From Mycobacterium conspicuum (GTDB lineage Bacteria > Actinomycetota > Actinomycetes > Mycobacteriales > Mycobacteriaceae), in contig NZ_AP022613.1 in assembly GCF_010730195.1 (NCBI RefSeq), positions 1,550,001 to 1,614,000 of the forward strand: a stretch of 64,000 bases of DNA, written 5' to 3'. The notes beneath the pieces were generated by a model. The model saw only the letters and a list, made by a program, of their open reading frames with translations, did no database searches and was not told the origin of the DNA. A program made the translations under genes and the position numbers. Each line of letters opens with the position of its first letter. Position 1 is the stretch's first letter. Below are positions 27,079-35,472 of the stretch, one piece after another.

Positions 27079-28664
27079 TGGCGCTAGCCAGCGGCGCGAC
27101 GTTTGCCGGTTACACGGTGGCGCGAAGGCTCGGGTCCGGGGTGACGGGCGAGGTCTACCTTGCCCAGGATTCCCGATCGCAGCGCTGGGTGGCGCTGAAA
27201 GTCCTTGCGCCGCAGCTCTCGTCGGACGAGGAATTTCGACAGCGGTTCGCGACGGAGACGGCCCTCGTCGCGAACGTCTTCCACCCGCAGATCGTGGAGG
27301 TGCATGCCCGCGGTGAGTTCGACGGGCGGCTGTGGACCGCGATGGACTACGTCGAGGGCGGCAGCGCCGCCCAGCTGATGGCCGAGCGCTTCCCGGCCGT
27401 GTCACCGGCGGGCGAGGTGCTCGCGATCATCACAGCGGCTGCGTCAGCCCTCGACCACGCCCATGCCCGCGGGTTGCTGCATCGTGACGTCAAACCCGCC
27501 AACATCCTGCTGTCCGGTCCCGCCGCCGGCGAGCAACGAATCCTGTTGGCCGACTTCGGGATAGCGCCTCGCACCGGCTCGGTCGGATATGCCGCGCCCG
27601 AGCAGCTGGCCGGCGCCGAGATCGACGGCCGCGCCGACCAGTACGCCCTGGCGGCCACGGCTTTTCACCTGCTGACGGGTGCGCCGCCGGTCGACGAGCC
27701 GCCCCGGCTCAGCGATCAGCGTCCGGAACTGGCCCGCCTCGACGGGGTGTTCTCCCGGGCGCTTGCCCACCGGCCCACGGACCGGTTCGACAGTTGCGGT
27801 GACTTCGCCGACGCGGCCAACGAACAGACGGGCGCGTCGAGTGCTGTGCTGAGCGCCCCGGCGCCCCACGACCACGCCCCCGAACCGGCCCCGCAGGCCC
27901 GGCACGCGAAGAAGCCGGAGCGCGTGAGCCCGCCCGCCACGGTGCACCCCGAGGCGCCACCGGTGGCCCCAGCGAAAAAGCGGAGGGTGGGGCTGTGGTT
28001 GGCGGCCGCGGCGATGGTGGTGCTCGTCGCGCTCGTCGCCGTCGGCTTTGGCATCCGGGACGTCGGGCACCGGAGCGAGCCCGCCGCAGACCCGGCCCGC
28101 CCAACGTCCCGGCCGCCGGCCGCCGCGCCGACCAGCACCGCGCCGTCGGCGCCCGTGCCGCTGGACGGCACCTATCGCCTCGAGGTGGAACGCGCCAAGC
28201 AGACCTTCAATTACGTCCCCGATCCGCAACCGCCGAACGTGCAAACCTGGTGGGCTTTCCGTTCGTCGTGCAGCGCGACGACGTGCACCGCCGCCGCCAC
28301 GCAACTCGACGACGACGAGCACACGCAGGCGGCGTCGCCCCCGACCGGCACGCTCGTCATGCAGTTCGGCGACGGTTTGTGGCAGTCCCGCCCGGAAACG
28401 AATCAGTTCCCCTGCCTCGCAGGCAACGGGATCGCGCAGACCGAGACCACGACGAAGGTGCTGTCGCTGCGACCCCGGCCGCAGGGCGACTTGGTCGGCG
28501 AAGAGGAAGTCAGGGTGCAAACCAACGAATGCGGCCAGCGCGCGGCGGTGATCCGGATTCCCGCGCTGGCCACGCGCAGCGGCGACGTGCCGCCGGCGGT
28601 CAACGTGCCCGACCCGGCCACCATTGGTGACAGCCCCGCGGACGAACCCACGCCGGGACGGTGA
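27078..28664 (+). CDS. pknI: Serine/threonine protein kinase PknI
   Basis: A transmembrane Ser/Thr kinase (Rv2914c), 528 residues. The kinase domain (about 1-250) starts MALASGATFAGYTVARRLG. It has the ATP-binding Lys in VALKVL, the catalytic loop LLHRDVKPANILL and DFG in LADFGIAP. The activation segment is unusually short, with APEQ following only ten residues after DFG, as in M. tuberculosis PknI. A single membrane helix (LAAAAMVVLVALVAVGFGI, about 312-330) leads to an extracellular domain of about 190 residues containing four cysteines. ATG 27078 overlaps the amidohydrolase stop. In M. tuberculosis PknI is linked to growth restraint in the host; its role here is inferred. Confidence 0.93.
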   Translation: MALASGATFAGYTVARRLGSGVTGEVYLAQDSRSQRWVALKVLAPQLSSDEEFRQRFATETALVANVFHPQIVEVHARGEFDGRLWTAMDYVEGGSAAQLMAERFPAVSPAGEVLAIITAAASALDHAHARGLLHRDVKPANILLSGPAAGEQRILLADFGIAPRTGSVGYAAPEQLAGAEIDGRADQYALAATAFHLLTGAPPVDEPPRLSDQRPELARLDGVFSRALAHRPTDRFDSCGDFADAANEQTGASSAVLSAPAPHDHAPEPAPQARHAKKPERVSPPATVHPEAPPVAPAKKRRVGLWLAAAAMVVLVALVAVGFGIRDVGHRSEPAADPARPTSRPPAAAPTSTAPSAPVPLDGTYRLEVERAKQTFNYVPDPQPPNVQTWWAFRSSCSATTCTAAATQLDDDEHTQAASPPTGTLVMQFGDGLWQSRPETNQFPCLAGNGIAQTETTTKVLSLRPRPQGDLVGEEEVRVQTNECGQRAAVIRIPALATRSGDVPPAVNVPDPATIGDSPADEPTPGR

Positions 28665-28665
28665 A

Positions 28666-28711
28666 GCGCCGAAAGATTGCGAGCGGTCGCTATCTATGTT
28701 AGCTTCGGCGC
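28666..28711. repeat. 8-bp inverted repeat framing the deacylase promoter
   Basis: GCGCCGAA (28666-28673) and TTCGGCGC (28704-28711) are perfect inverted copies. They enclose the inner 22-bp TetR-type palindrome and end one base before the ATG of the deacylase. They could form an outer stem in any transcript reading through from pknI, acting as a terminator or start-codon occluder. Confidence 0.55.
28674..28695. promoter_or_regulatory. Likely operator of the TetR regulator
   Basis: AGATTGCGA-GCGG-TCGCTATCT is a 22-bp palindrome with one mismatched pair, the size and shape of a TetR-family operator. A -10-like TATGTT (28695-28700) overlaps its right end. The deacylase ATG at 28712 is 11 bases further, so the transcript may be leaderless or nearly so. 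The TetR gene is the second gene of this unit, which fits autoregulation. Confidence 0.65.
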
Positions 28712-30514
28712 ATGCCCTACGACGTGATCATCCGCGACGGCTTGTGGTTCGACGGCACGGGCAACGCGCCCCACACCCGCACCCTGGGCATCCGCGACGG
28801 CATCGTGGCCAAGGTTTCCGAGGCGGCCGACGACCATCTGGACGAGACCGGCTGCCCCGAGGTGATCGACGCGGCGGGTAAGTGGGTCGTGCCGGGCTTC
28901 CTCGACGTGCACACCCACTACGACGCCGAGGTGCTGCTGGATCCGGGTCTGCGGGAATCGGTGCGCCACGGCGTCACCACCGTGCTGTTGGGTATGTGCT
29001 CGCTGTCGACGGTGTACGCCGACGCCGAGGACGCGGCCGACCTGTTCAGCCGGGTCGAGGCGGTGCCGCGCCAGTACGTGTTGGGTGCGCTGGAAGCCAA
29101 CAAGACCTGGTCGACGCCCGCCGAGTACATCGAGGCGCTCGACGCGTTGCCGCTCGGGCCGAATGTCAGTTCCCTGCTTGGCCATTCGGACCTGCGGACC
29201 GCGGTGCTGGGTCTGGATCGCGCCACCGACGACGCGGTCCGGCCCACCGACGCCGAGCTGCACAAGATGGCGGCGCTGCTCGACGACGCGCTGGACGCCG
29301 GCATGCTGGGCATGTCGGGGATGGACGCCGCCATCGACAAGCTCGACGGCGACCGCTTCCGGTCTCGCGCGCTGCCGTCCACCTTCGCGACCTGGCGGGA
29401 GCGGCGCCGGCTGATCAAGGTGCTGCGCAAGCACGGCCGGATTCTGCAGAGCGCACCCAATGTCGCCAAGGCGGCGTCCGGGCTGCTGTTCTTTCTCGCC
29501 AGCAGCCGGATCTTCAACTGGCGCAAGGGTGTTCGGATGAGCCTGCTGGTGTCTGCGGACGCCAAGTCCATGCCGCTCGCCGTCTACTTCTTCGGTCCCG
29601 CGACCCGCCTGCTGAACCGGCTGCTGGGTTCCAGCGTGCGTTTTCAGCACCTTCCGGTGCCGTTCGAGCTGTATTCCGACGGCATCGACCTGCCGGTGTT
29701 CGAGGAGTTCGGCGCCGGGACGGCGGCGCTGCACCTGCGCGACCAACTGCAACGCAACGAGCTGCTGGCCGACGAGGACTACCGGCGGCGATTCCGGCGC
29801 GAGTTCGACCGCCTCAATCTCGGGCCGTCGCTGTGGCATCGCGACTTCCACGACGCCGTGATCGTCGAGTGCCCCGATAAGTCGTTAATAGGCAAGAGCT
29901 TTGGCGCGATCGCCGACGAGCGCAAACTACATCCGCTGGACGCGTTTCTCGACGTGCTCGTCGACAACGGTGAACGCAACGTGCGCTGGACGACCATCGT
30001 GGCCAACCACCGACCCAAGCTACTCGACGCACTGGCCGTCGAGCAGAGCATTCACATGGGCTTCTCCGATGCCGGCGCACACCTGCGCAACATGGCGTTC
30101 TACAACTTCGGAGTGAAGCTGCTCAAGCGGGTCCGGGACGCCCACCGCGCCGGTGCGCCGTTCATGTCGACGGAAAGCGCCGTGCACCGCCTGACCGGCG
30201 AGCTGGCGGAGTGGTTCGGCCTCGACGCCGGCACGCTGCGGGAGGGCGACCGTGCGGATTTCGTCGTGATCGACCCGGCGGGATTGAACGACGACGTGAA
30301 CGCCTACCACGAGGAAGCGGTTCCGTTCTACGGCGGCCTCCGGCGCATGGTCAACCGCAACGACGCGGCCGTGGTCGCGACGGGCGTGAACGGTGCGGTC
30401 GTGTTCCGCGCAGGGGAGTTCCGAGAGGGCTACGGCAAGACCGTGCAGTCGGGTCGGTACCTGCGCGCGGGGCAGCGGCCCGGCGTGCGGCGGCCCGCCG
30501 GCTCGGGTGTCTGA
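28712..30514 (+). CDS. N-acyl-D-amino-acid deacylase-like amidohydrolase (Rv2913c)
   Basis: A 600-residue member of the D-aminoacylase branch of the amidohydrolase superfamily. Metal-binding HTH in DVHTHYDAE (about residues 66-74), a GHSDLRTAV segment (about 160) and MGFSDAGAHLRNM (about 449) carrying the conserved Asp are intact. The C-terminal beta-sandwich closes with GDRADFVVIDPAGL. Family members remove acyl groups from D-amino acids, but the true substrate is unproven. It heads a unit with a TetR gene (4-base gap). A clear paralogue lies 1.5 kb downstream on the other strand, beyond dacB2. Confidence 0.88.
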   Translation: MPYDVIIRDGLWFDGTGNAPHTRTLGIRDGIVAKVSEAADDHLDETGCPEVIDAAGKWVVPGFLDVHTHYDAEVLLDPGLRESVRHGVTTVLLGMCSLSTVYADAEDAADLFSRVEAVPRQYVLGALEANKTWSTPAEYIEALDALPLGPNVSSLLGHSDLRTAVLGLDRATDDAVRPTDAELHKMAALLDDALDAGMLGMSGMDAAIDKLDGDRFRSRALPSTFATWRERRRLIKVLRKHGRILQSAPNVAKAASGLLFFLASSRIFNWRKGVRMSLLVSADAKSMPLAVYFFGPATRLLNRLLGSSVRFQHLPVPFELYSDGIDLPVFEEFGAGTAALHLRDQLQRNELLADEDYRRRFRREFDRLNLGPSLWHRDFHDAVIVECPDKSLIGKSFGAIADERKLHPLDAFLDVLVDNGERNVRWTTIVANHRPKLLDALAVEQSIHMGFSDAGAHLRNMAFYNFGVKLLKRVRDAHRAGAPFMSTESAVHRLTGELAEWFGLDAGTLREGDRADFVVIDPAGLNDDVNAYHEEAVPFYGGLRRMVNRNDAAVVATGVNGAVVFRAGEFREGYGKTVQSGRYLRAGQRPGVRRPAGSGV

Positions 30515-30518
30515 GGCG

Positions 30519-31112
30519 ATGGCCAGGACCCAGCAGCAACGCCGCGAGGAAACCGTCGGGCGGCTGCTCGACGCCTGCATCGACACCATCGTCGAGGTCG
30601 GCTACGCGCGAGCGTCGGCGGCGGTGGTCACCCGACGGGCGGGGGTGTCCGTCGGCGCGCTATTCCGGCACTTCGAAACGATGGGCGACTTCATGGCGGC
30701 CACGGCATCCGAGGTGCTGCGCCGCCAGCTGGAATCGTTCACCAAGGGGGTCGCGGGAATACCGGCCGACCAGCCCGCGCTGGAAGCCGCGCTGACGATC
30801 CTGCGGGACATCACCAGCGGCCCGACCAACGCCGTGTTCTACGAGTTGGTGATCGCCGCGCGCACCGACGAAAAGCTCAGGGCCACAATGCAACACGAGC
30901 TCGGGCAGTACGGCGCGAAGATCCTCGACGCGGCCAAGGCGCTGCCGGGCGCCGAGGATGTGTCGGAGGAAACGTTCCCTGTCTTGGTGACACTGCTGCG
31001 CAACGTGTTCGACGGCGCCGCGGTGGTGGAAGGGGTGTTGCCGCAACCGGAGATCGCGCAGCATCGGATTCCGGTGCTGAGTGCGTTGCTGAACTCGGCC
31101 CTACCGCGCTGA
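30519..31112 (+). CDS. TetR-family transcriptional regulator (Rv2912c)
   Basis: A 197-residue TetR regulator. The N-terminal helix-turn-helix spans about residues 10-57 (ARASAAVVTRRAGVSVGALFRHF), and the C-terminal ligand-binding helices follow. ATG 30519 was chosen because it gives the usual short lead MARTQQQRREETVGRLLDAC and lies four bases after the deacylase stop; the longer frame reads back into that gene. It probably represses its own operon through the palindrome at 28674-28695. The ligand is unknown; an N-acyl or D-amino-acid derivative would be a reasonable guess from context only. Confidence 0.9.
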   Translation: MARTQQQRREETVGRLLDACIDTIVEVGYARASAAVVTRRAGVSVGALFRHFETMGDFMAATASEVLRRQLESFTKGVAGIPADQPALEAALTILRDITSGPTNAVFYELVIAARTDEKLRATMQHELGQYGAKILDAAKALPGAEDVSEETFPVLVTLLRNVFDGAAVVEGVLPQPEIAQHRIPVLSALLNSALPR

Positions 31113-31129
31113 CGCTCGGCTTGCGGTAG

Positions 31130-32005
31130 TTACAGCGACCCCACGCTGGACTGCGGGGGGAGCGCGAAGCCCCAGTCGAACAGGCTGGCGGCCTGATCCC
31201 AGTAGGTCGGTCCGCCCGGTTTCACCAGCCCGTACATCATGGCGATCACCAGCCGGCGGCCTCCGCGCGCGGCCGCGCCCACGAACGTCTTGCGCGCGGC
31301 ATCGGTGTAGCCCGTCTTGCCGCCGAGCGCACCGGGGTAGCGCTGCAGCAGCTCGTCCTGGTTGACGATGGGTTCGTCGCCGTGGTCGGTGGGGAACGTC
31401 GCCGACGGCTCGGCGGTGATCTGGGCGAACATCGGGTTGCCCATCGCGGCGCGGAAGATGACGGCCAGGTCGTGCGCGGTCGTCGCGCCGGGGCCGCCCG
31501 GCCCGTCCAACCCGGACGGGGTCGACGCGTGGGTGTTCGTCGCACCCAGCGATGCGGCCTTGGCGTTCATCTTGGCCACGGCGGCGTTGGGGCCGCCCAG
31601 CATCTGGGCCAGCGTGTTGGCGGCGTCGTTGCCCGATACCAGCAGCAGGCCGTCAAGCAGTTGGCGTGCGGTGTAGCTGCGGAACGGCTTGATGCCGACG
31701 CAGTTGCACTCGACTTCGGTGTCGGCGACATCGGCGACGACGGTGGAGTTCGGGTTCAGCTCGTCCAGCGCGACCAGCGCCAGCAGCACCTTGATGGTGC
31801 TCGCCGGCGGATGGATCACGTCCGGGTCGCGCGCGGCCAGGATCTGACCGCTGTCCATGTCGGCCACGATCCAGGTCTGCGCCGGCCCGTCGGGAATCGG
31901 CATCGACCCGGCCGGCTGCACCTCGACGTCGGCCCGCGCGATCGGGGCGACCGGGAGGAAAGCGGCCGCGAGCAGCACCGCGACGGTGGCCATGAGCTTG
32001 CGCAT
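31130..32005 (-). CDS. dacB2: D-alanyl-D-alanine carboxypeptidase DacB2
   Basis: A penicillin-binding DD-carboxypeptidase (Rv2911 orthologue), 291 residues. It trims the terminal D-Ala of peptidoglycan pentapeptides outside the membrane. The N-terminal signal peptide is MRKLMATVAVLLAAAFLPVAPIARA. All three active-site motifs are present: SxxK as STIK (about residues 68-71), SGN as VSGNDAAN (about 129) and KTG as GGKTGYT (about 230). There is no C-terminal membrane anchor. The neighbouring deacylase homologues could act on released D-amino acids, but that link is inference. The second deacylase gene is 24 bases upstream on the same strand. Confidence 0.93.
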   Translation of the reverse strand: MRKLMATVAVLLAAAFLPVAPIARADVEVQPAGSMPIPDGPAQTWIVADMDSGQILAARDPDVIHPPASTIKVLLALVALDELNPNSTVVADVADTEVECNCVGIKPFRSYTARQLLDGLLLVSGNDAANTLAQMLGGPNAAVAKMNAKAASLGATNTHASTPSGLDGPGGPGATTAHDLAVIFRAAMGNPMFAQITAEPSATFPTDHGDEPIVNQDELLQRYPGALGGKTGYTDAARKTFVGAAARGGRRLVIAMMYGLVKPGGPTYWDQAASLFDWGFALPPQSSVGSL

Positions 32006-32029
32006 GGCCGCTCAGTTTAACTTCCTGGA

Positions 32030-33820
32030 CTACACCCCGGCGGTAACCGGCGCGGGCGCGGCGGGCGCCGACGTCCGTGTGTCGGCCCGCAGGAAGCTGC
32101 CGGTGCGCTGGGTGCCGAGCACCTCGGTGGGCCGCCCGTCGAGGAACACGGCCCGCCCGCCGACAAGCACCGCGGCGACGGTGTCGTAGTTGCGGTTGAC
32201 CATCCGGGACAGTCCGCCGTACTGCTCGACCTTCTCCTCGGCGTAGCTGTCCAGCGAGGCGTCGAGGTGGGCGGGGTCGACGATCACCAGATCGGCGCGG
32301 TCGCCCAGCCGCAGATGCCCGGCGTCGATCCGGTACCAGTCGGCCAGTTCACCGGTGAGCCGGTGCACCGCCTGCTCGATGCTCATGAACGGTGTCCCGG
32401 CCCGCTGCGCGTCGTGAACGTGGCGCAGCAGCCGCAGCCCGAAGTTGTAGAACGCCATGTTGCGCAGGTGCGCCCCGGCGTCCGAGAAGCCCATCTGGAT
32501 GCCCGGTTCGCGGGCCACCTTCTTGAGCACCTCGGGACGATGGTTGGAAATCGTTGTGCGCCAACGCAACGCGGTGCCGTGCTCGACGACCAGGTCCAGG
32601 AAGGCGTCGACGGGGTGCAGCCCGCCGCGGTCAATACCGACCTGCCCGAACGACTTTCCGATCACCGACGGGTCGGGGCACTCGACGATTTCGGCGTCGA
32701 AGAAGTCGCGATGCCACACCCGCAGCCCGTACTTGCTGTCGTAGTCCTTGCGGAACCGCCGGCGGTAGCCCTCGTCGCGCATCAGCTCGTTGCGCTCGGC
32801 CAGTTGCTCTTTCAGGTGCATGGCGGCCGCGCCGGAGCCGAACTCCTCGAAGATGACCAGATCGATGCCATCGGCGTACACCTCGAACGGCACCGGCAGG
32901 TGCTGCCAGCGGAAGTCGCCGCCGAACATGTTCACCAGGCGCGCCCCCGGGCCCAACGCAGGAATCAAGAACGGGCTGGCCTTGATGTCGGCGGCCGACA
33001 GCAGGCTCGTCTTCAGCGGCTTGCGGACGATGCCCAGCGACTGCGCCACCTGGGAGGCGATGTTGAACGGATTCTGAATGTCGGGGCCCGCCTGCAGGAC
33101 TCGTCCGCTGCGGCGCAGCATCGCCTTCAGCCGGCGAAGTTCCCGCGGCTTGGCGTAGGTTGACGGCAGGGTGCGCGATCGGCACGTCTCGCCGTCCAGC
33201 TTGTCGAAAAGCAGTTGCTGTGAGGACATTCCGACGAACCCGGCTGCTAGAGCCTCCGCCAGCATCTGCTCCATCCGGCTCTGTTCGGCTTGGGTCGGAC
33301 GTACCTCTTTGCGGGTGGCGCGGTCCAACCCCATTGTCGCGGTCCGCATGTCCGAATGCCCAATGAACGCAGCGACATTGGGCCCCAGCGGCCGCGCCTC
33401 GAGCGCGGCGATGTATTCCTCGCAGTTGCTCCACGTCTTGTGTTGGTCGATGGTGCCGATGACGTGCTCGCGGGGGATGGCCTCCACCCGGCCGAATAGG
33501 TCGCCGGCGTCCTGGCCGTCGACGTGCACGGTCGACAGCGAACACGAGCCGAGCATCACCGTCGTCACGCCGTGGCGCAGCGACTCCGACAGCGACGGCC
33601 CGCCGAGCACCTCGACGTCGTAGTGGGTGTGGATGTCGACCAGGCCGGGCAGCACCCACTTGCCCTCGGCATCGATCACCTGGCCGCAGCCCGTGTCGTC
33701 GAGCGGCTGCGCGCTGATCGCCGCGACGTGACCGTCGCGGATGCCGATGTTGCGGATGGCCGAGGGGGCGCCGGTGCCGTCGAACCAGCGGCCGTTGCGG
33801 ATGATCGTGTCGAAGTTCAT
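32030..33820 (-). CDS. Second N-acyl-D-amino-acid deacylase-like amidohydrolase (paralogue)
   Basis: A 596-residue paralogue of the product of 28712-30514, similar over its whole length. Shared segments include WFDGTG, DIHTHYDVE (metal HTH), RHGVTTVMLGSCSLSTV, GHSDMRTA, PVPFEVYADGIDL and MGFSDAGAHLRNMAFYNFG. ATG 33820 is used since it gives MNFDTIIRNGRWFDGTG, matching the paralogue; the longer frame runs through the divergent promoter. It sits upstream of dacB2 on the same strand and diverges from an AraC gene. I recall no counterpart at this position in H37Rv, so it is probably a lineage-specific duplicate. The substrate is unproven. Confidence 0.87.
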   Translation of the reverse strand: MNFDTIIRNGRWFDGTGAPSAIRNIGIRDGHVAAISAQPLDDTGCGQVIDAEGKWVLPGLVDIHTHYDVEVLGGPSLSESLRHGVTTVMLGSCSLSTVHVDGQDAGDLFGRVEAIPREHVIGTIDQHKTWSNCEEYIAALEARPLGPNVAAFIGHSDMRTATMGLDRATRKEVRPTQAEQSRMEQMLAEALAAGFVGMSSQQLLFDKLDGETCRSRTLPSTYAKPRELRRLKAMLRRSGRVLQAGPDIQNPFNIASQVAQSLGIVRKPLKTSLLSAADIKASPFLIPALGPGARLVNMFGGDFRWQHLPVPFEVYADGIDLVIFEEFGSGAAAMHLKEQLAERNELMRDEGYRRRFRKDYDSKYGLRVWHRDFFDAEIVECPDPSVIGKSFGQVGIDRGGLHPVDAFLDLVVEHGTALRWRTTISNHRPEVLKKVAREPGIQMGFSDAGAHLRNMAFYNFGLRLLRHVHDAQRAGTPFMSIEQAVHRLTGELADWYRIDAGHLRLGDRADLVIVDPAHLDASLDSYAEEKVEQYGGLSRMVNRNYDTVAAVLVGGRAVFLDGRPTEVLGTQRTGSFLRADTRTSAPAAPAPVTAGV

Positions 33821-33855
33821 GGCTCCTAGCATGCGGCCCCGACCGCGCCGAAGTC

Positions 33856-33892
33856 TTGACACTTGCCGACAATTATTTGACATTTGCTGACA
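33856..33892 (+). promoter_or_regulatory. Direct repeat at 21-bp spacing in the AraC/deacylase divergent promoter
   Basis: TTGACACTTGCCGACA (33856-33871) and TTGACATTTGCTGACA (33877-33892) match at 14 of 16 positions and start exactly 21 bp apart, two helical turns. That spacing is typical of paired AraC-family binding sites. The second copy runs into the araC-type ATG at 33892, so binding there would repress the regulator itself, and each copy begins with a -35-like TTGACA. Confidence 0.65.
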
Positions 33893-34917
33893 TGTCGGTG
33901 GTGCGTGGGACGGCGTTGTCGGGCTATCCGCGCCTCGTCGCCGAGCTGGGCGGGGATCCCGCCGAGCTGCTGCGCGGCGCCGGCCTGCGGCCCGCGGATG
34001 TCGGCGAGTACGAAACCTTCCTGCCCTACCGCAGCCTCATCGTGGCCGTCGAGACGGCGGCGGCCGGCACCGCGACCCCGGATTTCGGGCGGCGATTGGC
34101 CCTGCGGCAGGGTATCGAAATCCTGGGCCCGGTCGGGGTCGCCGCCCGCACCGCGGCCACCGTCGGCGACGCCTTCACGATCGTGGAAACCTTCCTGGCG
34201 GCCTACAGCCCGGCCATCTCGGCGCGGATCCTCCCGGGCGCGCACAGCGACGAGTCGTTCTACGCATTCGAGATCCTCATCGAACGACCGCCGCCGCACC
34301 CGCACACCACCGAACTCTCGCTCGGGGTGTCGCTGGGGGTGATGCGGTTCCTGCTCGGTGCCCAGTACGCACCCGTGACGGTGCACCTTCCGCACCAGCC
34401 GCTCACGCCTACGGCCGACTATCTGAGCTACTTCGGCTGCCGCCCGTGCTTCGCCGCACCCACGGCGGGCTTCACCTTCCGCACGGCCGACCTCGCACGC
34501 CCGCTCAACCAGGACGCGCTCGCCCATCAAGCGGTCGTGCAGTACCTGACCGGGATCACCACACAGCAACGCGGCATGACCCCGTCGGTGCGCGCCATGG
34601 TCCGCCAACTGCTGCCCACCGGCACCGCCAGCCTCGAGTTGGTCGCGGCCCAGTTCGATCTGCATCCCAGGACGCTGCACCGCCGACTGGCCGCCGAGCA
34701 CACCACCTTCGGCGCACTCATCGACGACGTGCGCCGCGAAACCGCCGAGCACTACCTGCGCGACACCGACATCAGCCTGTCGCATCTGACCCGGGAACTT
34801 GGCTACGCCGAGCAAAGCGTGCTCAGCCGGTCCTGTCGGCGATGGTTCGGCTGCGGTCCCAGGGGTTATCGCGATCGTGTTCAATCAACACATGTTGAGC
34901 TTGGAAGAGATCTCTGA
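33892..34917 (+). CDS. AraC-family transcriptional regulator
   Basis: A 341-residue regulator of the OruR/ArgR-like AraC group: an N-terminal arabinose-binding-like domain (about residues 15-200, including EILGPVGVAARTAATVGDAF) and a C-terminal double helix-turn-helix (about 235-335, with AAQFDLHPRTLHRRLAAEH and ELGYAEQSVLSRSCRRWFG). ATG 33892 gives the family-like start MSVVRGTALSGYPRLVAELG; an upstream ATG at 33856 would translate the repeats. It diverges from the second deacylase gene and likely controls it. Its 3' end overlaps the SnoaL-like gene by 26 bases. Confidence 0.9.
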   Translation: MSVVRGTALSGYPRLVAELGGDPAELLRGAGLRPADVGEYETFLPYRSLIVAVETAAAGTATPDFGRRLALRQGIEILGPVGVAARTAATVGDAFTIVETFLAAYSPAISARILPGAHSDESFYAFEILIERPPPHPHTTELSLGVSLGVMRFLLGAQYAPVTVHLPHQPLTPTADYLSYFGCRPCFAAPTAGFTFRTADLARPLNQDALAHQAVVQYLTGITTQQRGMTPSVRAMVRQLLPTGTASLELVAAQFDLHPRTLHRRLAAEHTTFGALIDDVRRETAEHYLRDTDISLSHLTRELGYAEQSVLSRSCRRWFGCGPRGYRDRVQSTHVELGRDL

Positions 34918-35311
34918 TCGCTTGGAAATCCAGCAGCTGCTGGTGGACTATTCGACCGCGATCGACAATCGCCGCTTCGACGACCTCGACAAGGTCTTCA
35001 CGCCCGATGCCTACATCGACTACCGGGCCCTCGGCGGCATCGACGGGCAGTTCCCCGAGGTGAAGAAGTGGTTGTCGGAGGTGTTGCCCACCTTCCCGGT
35101 GTACGCGCACATGCTGGGCAACTTCTCGGTGCGCGTCGACGGGGACACCGCGTCGTCGCGGGTGATCTGCTTCAACCCGATGGTGCTCCCGGGCGATAAC
35201 GACCAGATCCTGTTCTGCGGGCTGTGGTACGACGACGAGTTCGTGCGCACCCCCGAGGGCTGGCGGATGACCAAGCGCGTCGAGACCAAGATCTATCAGA
35301 AGGTGCAGTAA
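34892..35311 (+). CDS. SnoaL-like/NTF2-fold protein (Rv2910c)
   Basis: A 139-residue protein of the SnoaL_4 (polyketide cyclase/ketosteroid-isomerase fold) group. It begins MLSLEEISDRLEIQQLLVDY and matches the Rv2910c start, which is why ATG 34892 is preferred over longer frames. The conserved YSTAIDNRRFDDLDKVF segment and HMLGNFSVRVDGDTASSR strand region are present. The catalytic residues typical of hydratases are not clearly assignable, and no substrate can be named. It overlaps the AraC gene and precedes the rpsP promoter. Confidence 0.88.
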   Translation: MLSLEEISDRLEIQQLLVDYSTAIDNRRFDDLDKVFTPDAYIDYRALGGIDGQFPEVKKWLSEVLPTFPVYAHMLGNFSVRVDGDTASSRVICFNPMVLPGDNDQILFCGLWYDDEFVRTPEGWRMTKRVETKIYQKVQ

Positions 35312-35336
35312 GGGGATTTCCTGTCTGACCCCGTGC

Positions 35337-35363
35337 TCTGGCACAATGGGCGGCTGTCCGCCC
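35337..35363 (+). promoter_or_regulatory. rpsP promoter-like motif and start-site hairpin
   Basis: TCTGGCACAAT (35337-35347) is identical to an 11-mer upstream of rplS at 38743. Its CACAAT could be a -10 element. Immediately after it GGGCGG (35348-35353) pairs with CCGCCC (35358-35363). The leader also has a second hairpin, CCGGGC (35411-35416) with GCCCGG (35422-35427), ahead of the ribosome-binding site AGGAGA at 35455. Confidence 0.45.
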
Positions 35364-35472
35364 CGCGATCAAGGCCGCGCGGTGGTCACACACGCGAGGC
35401 AAAACCGGATCCGGGCATCCCGCCCGGTTCGCTGAATTGCAGCGTGACACGCACAGGAGAAGTCGCTTAACC

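Noticed and set aside
35312..35472. rpsP leader considered a known riboswitch
   Set aside because: Two simple hairpins only; no recognised riboswitch core.
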